From NCBI GenBank assembly GCA_009746045.1, contig RPFO01000072.1, positions 3,737,276-3,801,275 on the forward strand: DNA of 64,000 nucleotides. The letters are read 5' to 3'. A model generated the notes under the pieces. The model made no database searches. It was not told where the DNA came from and saw only the letters and a list, made by a program, of their open reading frames with translations. Of this stretch, positions 55,036-64,000 are shown piece by piece. Source of the DNA: Mesostigma viride (lineage: Eukaryota; Streptophyta; Mesostigmatophyceae; Mesostigmatales; Mesostigmataceae). A program made the translations under genes and the position numbers. Within the stretch, counting starts at the first letter, position 1; every line of letters starts with the position of its first letter.

Positions 55036-57772
55036 GATGGATGACCGGAGCACAGACAAAGGATGACAAGAGGATAGCGAAACATGATGGGGGCACGGAC
55101 AAAGGATGACAAGCGGATAGCGAAACATGATGGGGGCACGGACAAAGGATGACAAGCGGATAGCGAAACATGATGGGGGCACGGACAAAGGATGACAAGA
55201 GGATCGCGAAACATGATGGGAGCACGGACAAAGGATGACAAGAGGATCGCGAAACATGATGGGGGCACGGACAAAGGATGACAAGAGGATAGCGAAACAT
55301 GATGGGGGCACGGACAAAGGATGACAAGAGGATAGCGAAACATGATGGGGGCACGGACAAAGGATGACAAGAGGATCGCGAAACATGATGGGAGCACGGA
55401 CAAAGGATGACAAGAGGATAGCGAAACATGATGGGGGCACGGACAAAGGATGACAAGAGGATAGCGAAACATGATGGGGGCACGGACAAAGGATGACAAG
55501 AGGATCGCGAAACATGATGGGGGCACGGACATTTGAAGGATGACAAGAGGATCGCGAAACATGATGGGAGCACGGACAAAGGATGACAAGAGGATCGCGA
55601 AACATGATGGGAGCACGGACAAAGGATGACAAGAGGATAGCAAAACATGATGGGAGCACGGACAAAGGATGACAAGAGGATCGCGAAACATGATGGGAGC
55701 ACGGACAAAGGATGACAAGAGGATAGCAAAACATGATGGGGGCACGGACAAAGGATGACAAGAGGATAGCGAAACATGATGGGGGCACGGACAAAGGATG
55801 ACAAGAGGATCGCGAAACATGATGGGAGCACGGACAAAGGATGACAAGAGGATCGCGAAACATGATGGGGGCACGGACAAAGGATGACAAGAGGATAGCG
55901 AAACATGATGGGGGCACGGACAAAGGATGACAAGAGGATAGCGAAACATGATGGGGGCACGGACAAAGGATGACAAGAGGATCGCGAAACATGATGGGAG
56001 CACGGACAAAGGATGACAAGAGGATAGCGAAACATGATGGGAGCACGGACAAAGGATGACAAGAGGATCGCGAAACATGATGGGGGCACGGACAAAGGAT
56101 GACAAGAGGATAGCGAAACATGATGGGGGCACGGACAAAGGATGACAAGAGGATAGCGAAACATGATGGGGGCACGGACAAAGGATGACAAGAGGATAGC
56201 GAAACATGATGGGGGCACGGACAAAGGATGACAAGAGGATCGCGAAACATGATGGGGGCACGGACAAAGGATGACAAGAGGATAGCGAAACATGATGGGG
56301 GCACGGACAAAGGATGACAAGAGGATAGCGAAACATGATGGGAGCACGGACAAAGGATGACAAGAGGATAGCGAAACATGATGGGGGCACGGACAAAGGA
56401 TGACAAGAGGATAGCGAAACATGATGGGGGCACGGACAAAGGATGACAAGAGGATCGCGAAACATGATGGGGGCACGGACAAAGGATGACAAGAGGATAG
56501 CGAAACATGATGGGGGCACGGACAAAGGATGACAAGAGGATCGCGAAACATGATGGGAGCACGGACAAAGGATGACAAGAGGATCGCGAAACATGATGGG
56601 GGCACGGACAAAGGATGACAAGAGGATAGCGAAACATGATGGGGGCACGGACAAAGGATGACAAGAGGATAGCGAAACATGATGGGGGCACGGACAAAGG
56701 ATGACAAGAGGATCGCGAAACATGATGGGAGCACGGACAAAGGATGACAAGAGGATAGCGAAACATGATGGGGGCACGGACAAAGGATGACAAGAGGATA
56801 GCGAAACATGATGGGGGCACGGACAAAGGATGACAAGAGGATCGCGAAACATGATGGGGGCACGGACAAAGGATGACAAGAGGATAGCGAAACATGATGG
56901 GGGCACGGACAAAGGATGACAAGAGGATCGCGAAACATGATGGGAGCACGGACAAAGGATGACAAGAGGATAGCAAAACATGATGGGAGCACGGACAAAG
57001 GATGACAAGAGGATCGCGAAACATGATGGGAGCACGGACAAAGGATGACAAGAGGATAGCGAAACATGATGGGGGCACGGACAAAGGATGACAAGAGGAT
57101 AGCGAAACATGATGGGAGCACGGACAAAGGATGACAAGAGGATCGCGAAACATGATGGGGGCACGGACAAAGGATGACAAGAGGATCGCGAAACATGATG
57201 GGGGCACGGACAAAGGATGACAAGAGGATAGCGAAACATGATGGGAGCACGGACAAAGGATGACAAGAGGATCGCGAAACATGATGGGAGCACGGACAAA
57301 GGATGACAAGAGGATAGCGAAACATGATGGGGGCACGGACAAAGGATGACAAGAGGATAGCGAAACATGATGGGAGCACGGACAAAGGATGACAAGAGGA
57401 TAGCGAAACATGATGGGGGCACGGACAAAGGATGACAAGAGGATAGCGAAACATGATGGGGGCACGGACAAAGGATGACAAGAGGATCGCGAAACATGAT
57501 GGGGGCACGGACAAAGGATGACAAGAGGATCGCGAAACATGATGGGGGCACGGACAAAGGATGACAAGAGGATCGCGAAACATGATGGGGGCACGGACAA
57601 AGGATGACAAGAGGATCGCGAAACATGATGGGGGCACGGACAAAGGATGACAAGAGGATAGCGAAACATGATGGGGGCACGGACAAAGGATGACAAGCGG
57701 ATCGCGAAACATGATGGGGGCACGGACAAAGGATGACAAGAGGATAGGAAAAAACATGATGGGGGCACGGAC
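55036..57772. repeat. 43-bp-period minisatellite, about 63 units
   Basis: The unit starts cggacaaaggatgacaagag, continues gatagcgaaacatgat and ends gggggca. Units differ mainly at two sites: gatAgcg/gatCgcg and ggGgg/ggAgg. A few have aagCgg, at both ends of the array. One unit carries a 4-bp TTTG insertion near 55532. Because 43 is not a multiple of three and the unit lacks stops on minus, all three minus frames are open for more than 900 codons. This is a property of the repeat, not evidence of a protein. Confidence 0.97.
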
Positions 57773-57791
57773 AGGGCAACAAAACATGGCC

Positions 57792-57935
57792 ATGCATTAA
57801 TTAATTAATTAATTAAACTCGTGCTCCCGTTGGGGAGTCACGGAGCACCGAAGTGCTTTTAATCCCTGTGTGTGCACTACAGGAGAAAGGGCAGAGACCC
57901 CCAGTCTCCTTCATGCCAAAGGCATGCCACAGCTG
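57792..57935 (-). mobile_element. family A retroelement, extreme 5' truncation
   Basis: Only the last ~130 bp of the 3' UTR, the hairpin (57824-57837) and a TTAA tail remain. CATGGCC flanks both ends (57785-57791 and 57936-57942), consistent with a short, slightly decayed target duplication. Confidence 0.82.
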
Positions 57936-58161
57936 CATGGCCGATGTATGCATGGGAAATCGGGCACGGAAGGGAGAGGTCAGGCACTCAAACCGATGGT
58001 AGCAATGGTGCACACACCCGTGGCCTGTGCGTGACCTGGTCTCTTCCGCGTGGCCTTGTTTTTCATGGCAACCGACACTTATAATTTGTCATGGGAAAAC
58101 AGAAGTAGGTAAGGAACGGACGAACCCGGACGTGGACCAGAAAGCAACTGTCTTTACTTAC

Positions 58162-60390
58162 GTTATCGAGAAGAAATGCCCGTCGAACCACGTCCGATTG
58201 TGCCGATGGTCGACTCGAGTCTTTGCCGGTTCTCCAATCCCGGTTCAGGTAGGCCACCAGTGCCTCCACCGTATTCAGGTTCCGATTGTCCTCCTGCATC
58301 TGCGCTCTTTTGAGGATGCTTTTCACCGTCCCCCCCTCCCCGTCCGACTCCCCCTTCCCATGTCCTGCACATGAGTAGTTCCACTCCAATGTGTCCGAGT
58401 CGGGGTCGGCCTCGAGCAGGTCCGCAGCCATCGCCACCACATACCGGGATTGGAACTGCTCCTTACAGTTGTCGGACCAACTGATCCAGTTCCTCACCTC
58501 CACCCCCTCCTCCCTCAGCACCTTAAGGGTATTCTTCATCACGAACTCCAGGGTCTGGGCATTCCTCGGTACGTCCTTCCCCATGTAATCGTGCTTCACC
58601 CTTTTGATTTCCAGCGATACGGGATCACGGTACATCACGATCACCGGCATCAGGACGTAACTACTTGGGTACCAGTACTGCGCCTGCAACTGTTTCTGCA
58701 GGTGGTCCGAATAGTTCTCCGAGTAGTCCATCAGGACCACCACCGTTCCCAGCGGCATCACGTCAATGCACTCCTTGTAAGCGTGGTGCTGCCAGGCCCA
58801 TGTATGGACGTGAATGGCGAATTCCGGGAAGCGCGCCGTAATGAGTTCATGGAGCTCCGAGAGGGTTGACTTGATGAGTTTTTGCTGCAGGTTCATTTGC
58901 GGCGCCACATCCTCCTCCTGCAACACAACACACCCGCGCACCATGGATTGACCGAAGAATGGAAGTCAGCAGCTGGGAATTTCCCAACGCCAACGGCCGT
59001 TGGAAGTATGAAAGTCTACATATATATATTTTGCGGTGCAGCAGGGCTATTAGGTTCCTCCCGTTAGGCGTTTCCATTGGTCTTATCGTAGTATAGAGCT
59101 TTGACATGGCTCTGTATATAGGTTTATAGCTGGGCGTTTGCTTTGGTTTGAGTGATTTCACTCTGCTGTAAGTAATTATATTTTTAATATATATATTCAA
59201 CGATGCAAATATACATGCTTACCGTCCCACGGGGCGCTGTGCCCAGTCCTTTACGAAGTCGAACCACGTGTACTTCTTTGTCCACCCCTTCATCTGGTCC
59301 GTCACGATGAACTCGGAAATCCCACACTCGTTGCAGGTCCCTTCCAAGCAGTTCATTGGGACGTTAACGAACGGGCCGCCCGTCCTCCCCCCTCCTTGCC
59401 CCCCTCCCCCCTCTCAGCCCTGTGGCAGGTGAAACGTCGAACGAAATCATGGGCATTGTCAGGCACGGAAGGGATACCCTCCCTCTCCTCGATCTCCAGC
59501 GTGCTCTTCAACTCCTTGACGCCTTTGGTGAAGGCAGAGAGCAGAGACTCGAAGACGACGTGCTTTTCGCATGCGCACAAGTCCCGGTCCTTCCACACGC
59601 CCTTTACGCACTTGGGCATGAACTCCACGAACTTCGTGTACCCCACCTTGTACCTTGTCCCGTCCGCAGTCGTCACGATACCTCCCTTGTACGGCGACGC
59701 GTCAGAACAGAACCGCTTGTAAATCGTTTCAAGCGAGTCCAAATAGTACCTTCCGCCCTGGGAGGAAATGAGGATCCTGGCGTTTCCCTTCCTTTCGAAC
59801 TCATTGACCACGTCCTTATGGTTGGGAGACGCCCTCGTGTTTAGGTCTGACAACCAGTAACTCCCGACGATGTCTTTGACCTCCTCCGGAAACTTGTCCG
59901 ACCGTAAAGCACGAGGGGGCGCCTTCAGGGCGGGAAGGTCGCCCCCCATCCTCATTCCCCTTGCGGTCTGGATATCCTTGGGCGTGACGTGAAGCAGCCG
60001 CGCGAGAGTGCAATGCCCTTGATTGTTCATGCCGTCCTTTCCCAAGCACATTGACAGCACAGCGCACTTCGCGTTCCTGTGCTCATCCGACTTGCCCAAT
60101 TCCTGGAAACCTTGCACGATATTAGCGACAACCTCCTGAGCGAAGGACTCCGACGCCTTTCTTTTCAGCGCAGGGCGGTACTGTTTCCCCATAACCTTCA
60201 CAACCGCACCTGGCAGCCGCTCAAGCGCCCTCAAGCCTACTGCAGTTTTCGTGTTTTCAGTCTTGTGATTGTTGTCCTTCAGCAAGTATTCCATTGCGCT
60301 GGCCATGTCGAGGGCAAGTTGGTTGCCCTTGATCTCGACGTACTTGAGACTTAGGTCTTTGTTGTGCGCTTCACCTGCATCCGCGCGCAT
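58162..60390 (-). CDS. transposase-like protein of an uncharacterised eukaryotic family, multi-exon
   Basis: Exon 1 begins with ATG at 60390 and runs ~325 codons. It includes a helical N-terminus, TARGMRMGGDLPALKAP and a Cys pair RDLCACEKHVVF. After a G-rich stretch (59378-59410) the frame changes by +2, then reads VPMNCLEGTCNECGISEF and WTKKYTWFDFVKDWAQRP. A donor at ~59231 (phase 0) or 59222 leads to exon 58917-58162. There, LMDYSENYSDHLQKQLQAQY, WISWSDNCKEQFQSRYVVAM and GHGKGESDGEGGTVKS carry three spaced acidic residues, as in a DDE/D RNase-H-fold transposase. The exon ends at AAC/GTAAGT, so 3' exons are missing or beyond recognition. Similar D-x-S/A-E-N-Y, S-D-x-x-x-x-Q and G-H-G-K-G-x-x-D-G-x-G-G blocks occur in uncharacterised proteins of invertebrates. 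The superfamily is not assigned here. Confidence 0.6.
59031..59187 (+). mobile_element. RLE-type LINE, 157-bp 3' end only, in an intron
   Basis: Nearly identical to 8710-8868, from 'ttgcggtgcagcagggctat' to 'ttatatttttaa'. The main difference is a few missing bases near 59090. A perfect 10-bp duplication TATATATATT lies at 59021-59030 and 59188-59197. It sits antisense in the intron of the transposase-like gene. Confidence 0.92.
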
Positions 60391-60457
60391 ACAGAATCCA
60401 GACGAAGTTTTGACTTTTTATCAAATTATTGCTTTCCAACAATTACCCAATTTGTAG

Positions 60458-60990
60458 GTCCCAACGGCCGTTGGACCCCTGAAAGTACGCCTGAAACACG
60501 CCAACACATGCATTTTCGACACCCAACGGCCGTTGGACCCCCGAAAGTGGGCCTGAAACACGCCAACACATGCATTTTCGACACCCAACGGCCGTTGGAC
60601 CCCAGAAAGCGGGCCGAAAACACGCCAACACATGCATTTTCGACACCCAACGGCCGTTGGACCCCTGAAAGTGGGCCTGAAACACGCCAACACATGCATT
60701 TTCGACACCCAACGGCCGTTGGACCCCTGAAAGCGGGCCGAAAACACGCCAACACATGCATTTTCTACACCCAACGGCCGTTGGACCCCTGAAAGTGGGC
60801 CTGAAACACGCCCTTTACATGCATTTTCGACACCCAACGGCCGTTGGACCCCTGAAAGCGGGCCGAAAACACGCCAACACATGCATTTTCGACGTCCAAC
60901 GGCCGTTGGGCCCCTGAAAGCGGGCCGGAAACACGCTAACGCATGCATTTTAGACACCCAACGGCCGTTGGACCCCTGAAAGCGGGCCGA
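60458..60990. repeat. 62-bp minisatellite, nine units, each with palindrome CAACGGCCGTTG
   Basis: Cores start at 60462 and repeat every ~62 bp to 60959. Between them lie 'gacccctgaaagtgggcc' and 'acacgccaacacatgcattt'. A tenth isolated core is at 58991 inside the gene's intron, and a decayed one near 61070. It lies directly upstream of the transposase-like gene's ATG. Confidence 0.95.
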
Positions 60991-62719
60991 AAACTCGCCA
61001 ACACCTGCATTTTTTACACGCCAGGATGTGAATTTCCGAATCCCAACGCACTTTTTATAACCTTAACGACCGTTGGAACCCAGAAATTCGACTGAAATGT
61101 TTCCATAACACACGTAACAACAAATTTGGTGGTCAACAACCCCGTAAATCCGTAACCCTGCACGCACCTCTTGCCGCCATAGCTCTTGTTCGCAGCAGGT
61201 GGGCCCTGAAGACGCCTTTTGGTCTTGCACCTGTTGGTTACAATTGCATGGCATACCAGCAATATATTGCACATAGCATTGTATTTCACACAATTATTAT
61301 ATTCATGCCACAAATAATAATAATAATTGTATTAAACATAGGGGGGCAGGTTGCATATTCGTTTCATTGCAGTCTAATATCAACATATTAAAAATTTCCA
61401 TGCCCATAAACATTTTTGATATAGCTATTAGGTTGCTAATTATATTAAATCTTACCAGCCGTGTAGTGGTTTGCGGATTGCTTTATAGGCTTGCCACACC
61501 AACCCAAAAAAAAATGTTACGACGGGAGTTGAACCCGGGCCTACTAGACGTGTTCACGAGGTACTACGAGGATCAGCCAAGAATCTGTCCCGTACCGGTG
61601 TGGTTCACCAGTTCCGCACACTAGCATGGTCTCCGCGTCGCGCTCGTTCATTAAATTTCGGAGAAATTTTGCCTGCTTATATACGTTTTTGAAGCCCCTC
61701 GGCGTCGCGCCGTGAAAAGCTTCCTCCGCCAGGCGTCCAATCAGGTAGCAGGAATGTGAAAAAATGGGCTCGAGCTGTGTGCAGCGCCGCGTCCATGTGG
61801 CGCCACACGGCGTCAGGAGTCGGCGTGGCGCCATATATGGCGCTGCGAATTCCCTACCGTGTGGTCTGCAGCGCCACGTCACAGTTGCGACTGCAAGTAT
61901 TTTTCAGCGCGGCGCCGTCCCGGCGCCGCGCCATATCGTTTGGCGCGTAAATTTTTTTCCGCGCGCGGCGCTTTTAGGCGCCGCGCCATTCCATTTGCGC
62001 GTCGGCATACCAGCACCAGGGAATTTGAATTGCAGGTGCTGCGTTGGCGCTTTCCAGCCCTCCTGGAAGACCGACACCGTGGATGCACCTTGCACCCGAG
62101 CATCAACGGCGGGTATTCGCGACATCGGCCGAAAGTGACAACGATATTAGCAACCCGACAGCCATATTCGACTGAGCAACGCCATTGTGTGCAGCCGAAG
62201 AGTGTGAAAAGAGGTGAGCAATGGCGGTGTATGTACATGGATGCTTTTGACAGATAGTTGTCCACAAGCAGCTCGATGACGGGGGAGTGTGAGACAGATA
62301 ATTTCGTCGCTTTTTTGGTGTCGTGGTGCCGGTCGCTGACGGGGGAGTGTGAGTGTTTTTGTCGGTTCTCGTTTGGTTGCAGGGATTTGCGAGCAAGCCG
62401 AGACCATCGATTGGATTGGTAAGCCCCACTTGTTCATTTGTGTGAATCCAAGCATTATTGAAGCAGGCTGTCGCAAATGTTTTCGTTTCTGGGTTGCGCC
62501 ATAGCTGCGTTGCTGGGTTGCTGGGTTTTCTTGCCATGGCAGCGCCGTATGATCTTTCCCCCGGCTCCCATTCTTGGTTACTAACGTTGATGTTTTGCTG
62601 CTTCCTTTGGTGCTTGATCTGCCTTGGTGTCGTGCCTCCGTTTGGTGGCCGGTGGTCACGGGATGCACAACAACGCTATCAGTTTTCTTCCACCCGCCGC
62701 CGCTGCCCCCGAAGGACAA
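60991..62719. other. no gene recognised; GGCGCC-rich palindromic stretch
   Basis: 61780-61990 is rich in GGCGCC/GCGCC motifs, including the palindrome GCGCCATATATGGCGC near 61828. A tRNA T-arm-like sequence at 61516-61535 (minus) has no matching acceptor stem. Open frames of 110-190 codons show no motifs. Confidence 0.45.
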
Positions 62720-63190
62720 GGATAAAAAAAAAGAAACATCTATAAAAAGGTACGACGCGTGGTGTGTTGCGTGCTTTTTTTCTTGGTTTTCTCGCTCCCT
62801 TGCAGCTCAGGTTTGCTGGCACATGTATTTATGCATGCCGGCACCACACCACATGTATTTATGCATGCCAGATAACACAGGCTGTGTGTCTGACTTTTTT
62901 TCGTCCCTGTCATATGCGGTCCGCCTCTCTTTTTTCGTGTTTTGTTTTTTGTTCGTATCTTCTACGGTACAACGCGACATGTTCACGGCGTCATCTGCGC
63001 GGTGTCACTAGCTTCATTTTTGCCGGCACCGCCGCCCCCGGCCGGCCCCATAAAAAAAAAGAAACATCTATAAAAAGGTACGACGCGTGGTGTGTTGCGT
63101 GCTTTTTTTCTTGGTTTTCTCGCTCCCTTGCAGCTCAGGTTTGCTGGCACATGTATTTATGCATGGCGGCACCACACCACATGTATTTAT
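62720..63190. repeat. ~325-bp-spaced tandem duplication
   Basis: 'aaaaaaaagaaacatctat' through 'gctggcacatgtatttatgc' (about 130 bp) occurs at ~62725 and again at ~63050, nearly identical. The same open frames are therefore duplicated. Confidence 0.88.
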
Positions 63191-63940
63191 GCATGCCAGC
63201 ACCCCACCACCTTTTTTCATGCATGCCAGCACCCCCCCCTAGGTATTTATGCATGCCAGCACCCCCCCTCGGTATTTATGCATGCCAGCACCCCACCCTA
63301 GGTATTTATGCATGCCAGCACCCCCCCTAGGTATTTATGCATGCCAGCACCCCCCCTCGGTATTTATGCATGCCAGCACCCCCCCTCGGTATTTATGCAT
63401 GCCAGCACCCCCCCTAGGTATTTATGCATGCCAGCACCCCCCCAGGTATTTATGCATGCCAGCACCCCCCCCGGTATTTATGCATGCCAGCACCCCCCTG
63501 TATTTATGCATGCCAGCACCCCCCCTCGGTATTTATGCATGCCAGCACCCCCCCCGACGTATTAATCCATGCCAGCACCCCCCCTCGGTATTTATGCATG
63601 CCAGCACCCCCCCGTATTTATGCATGCCAGCACCCCCCCTCGGTATTTATGCATGCCAGCACCCCCCCCTAGTATTTATGCATGCCAGCACCCCCCCTAG
63701 GTATTTATGCATGCCAGCACCCCCCACATGTATTTATGCATGCCAGCACCCCCCTCGGTATTTATGCATGCCAGCACCCCCCCGACGTATTATCCATGCC
63801 AGCACCCCCCCTCGGTATTTATGCATGCCAGCACCCCCACATGTATTTATGCATGCCAGCACCCCCCCCGGTATTTATGCATGCCAGCACCCACCCGACG
63901 TATTAATGCATGCCAGCGACCCCCCTAGGTATTTATCCGC
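63190..63940. repeat. ~28-30-bp minisatellite
   Basis: About 26 units of 'tatttatgcatgccagcacc' followed by a variable C-run and a variable spacer (cta, ctcgg, cccg, acatg). Length variation is mostly in the C-run. Frames give CMPAP/HASTP repeats, which are artefacts. The window ends in C/T-rich sequence after it. Confidence 0.93.
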
Positions 63941-64000
63941 GCCCCCTCTCCGTCCTTCGACCCCCTCGCCTCTCCGCCCTTTTCGAGCCCGCTCCCGCTC

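Noticed and set aside
54935-57797. Three overlapping minus-strand frames of 913-952 codons
   Set aside because: They are translations of the 43-bp minisatellite in its three registers. All contain the same cycle, so openness follows from the unit, not from selection.
58063-58161. Readthrough tail of the last transposase-like exon
   Set aside because: A consensus GTAAGT directly after LLDN makes the further codons intronic.
60421-60957. Repetitive 178-codon frame and CRISPR-like regular spacing
   Set aside because: The 62-bp unit has no distinct spacers (units are near identical) and the context is eukaryotic. It is a minisatellite.
61510-61600. Possible tRNA on minus
   Set aside because: A T-arm/B-box-like CGGGTTCAACTCCCG is present, but no matching 5' acceptor strand or D arm could be folded.
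63092-63930. Frames with CMPAP/HASTP repeats, or a CRISPR-like array
   Set aside because: Low-complexity translation of a minisatellite. 'Spacers' are only variable C-runs.

Overview
The window is eukaryotic nuclear DNA that is mostly transposable elements and tandem repeats, with a few host genes split by long introns. The best guess is a green alga (Chlorophyta) with an expanded, repeat-rich genome. This rests on three things: a spliced Mediator subunit 10 gene, a secreted plant/algal root-cap-like (vWD-like) protein, and short GC-rich exons with GT..AG introns. The species cannot be named from sequence alone. No prokaryotic operons, rRNA, CRISPR array or convincing tRNA were seen.

Layout. 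(1) 0-16.6 kb is a retroelement graveyard. An L1-ORF1-like element (family B, 6.54-12.13 kb) has been split by a MITE, a 5'-truncated LINE with a restriction-like endonuclease, and a full-length family A element. An LTR-retrotransposon remnant follows; its gag frame runs in frame into a LINE fragment. (2) 17.8-20.7 kb is MED10 on the minus strand in five exons. (3) 21.8-39.2 kb is a divergently oriented five-exon gene model whose splice phases all agree. It encodes a signal peptide, a Cys-rich module and a root-cap/vWD-like domain. Its introns hold a piggyBac-like element, several MITEs, minisatellites and LINE pieces. (4) 40.3-54 kb is a second nested block: families A, B, E and F, a SINE-like repeat and a hAT-like transposon. 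(5) 54.3-55.0 kb holds the last two exons of a probable aromatic-amino-acid decarboxylase. They abut a 2.7 kb, 43-bp-period minisatellite that is open in all three minus frames. (6) 58.2-60.4 kb is a multi-exon transposase-like gene, next to a 62-bp minisatellite with a palindromic core. (7) 62.7-63.9 kb is a local duplication and a roughly 29-bp minisatellite.

Most notable pattern. Three retroelement families (A and B, which carry only an L1-type ORF1, and E, which carries reverse transcriptase) end in the same small hairpin: stem CTCC(C)/(G)GGAG with a CAAC loop, followed by a short A/T repeat tail. A fourth family (F) has a different, larger hairpin. Five insertions have exact target-site duplications that fix the element ends. 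This looks like a LINE mobilising ORF1-only, HAL1-like partners through a shared 3' hairpin.
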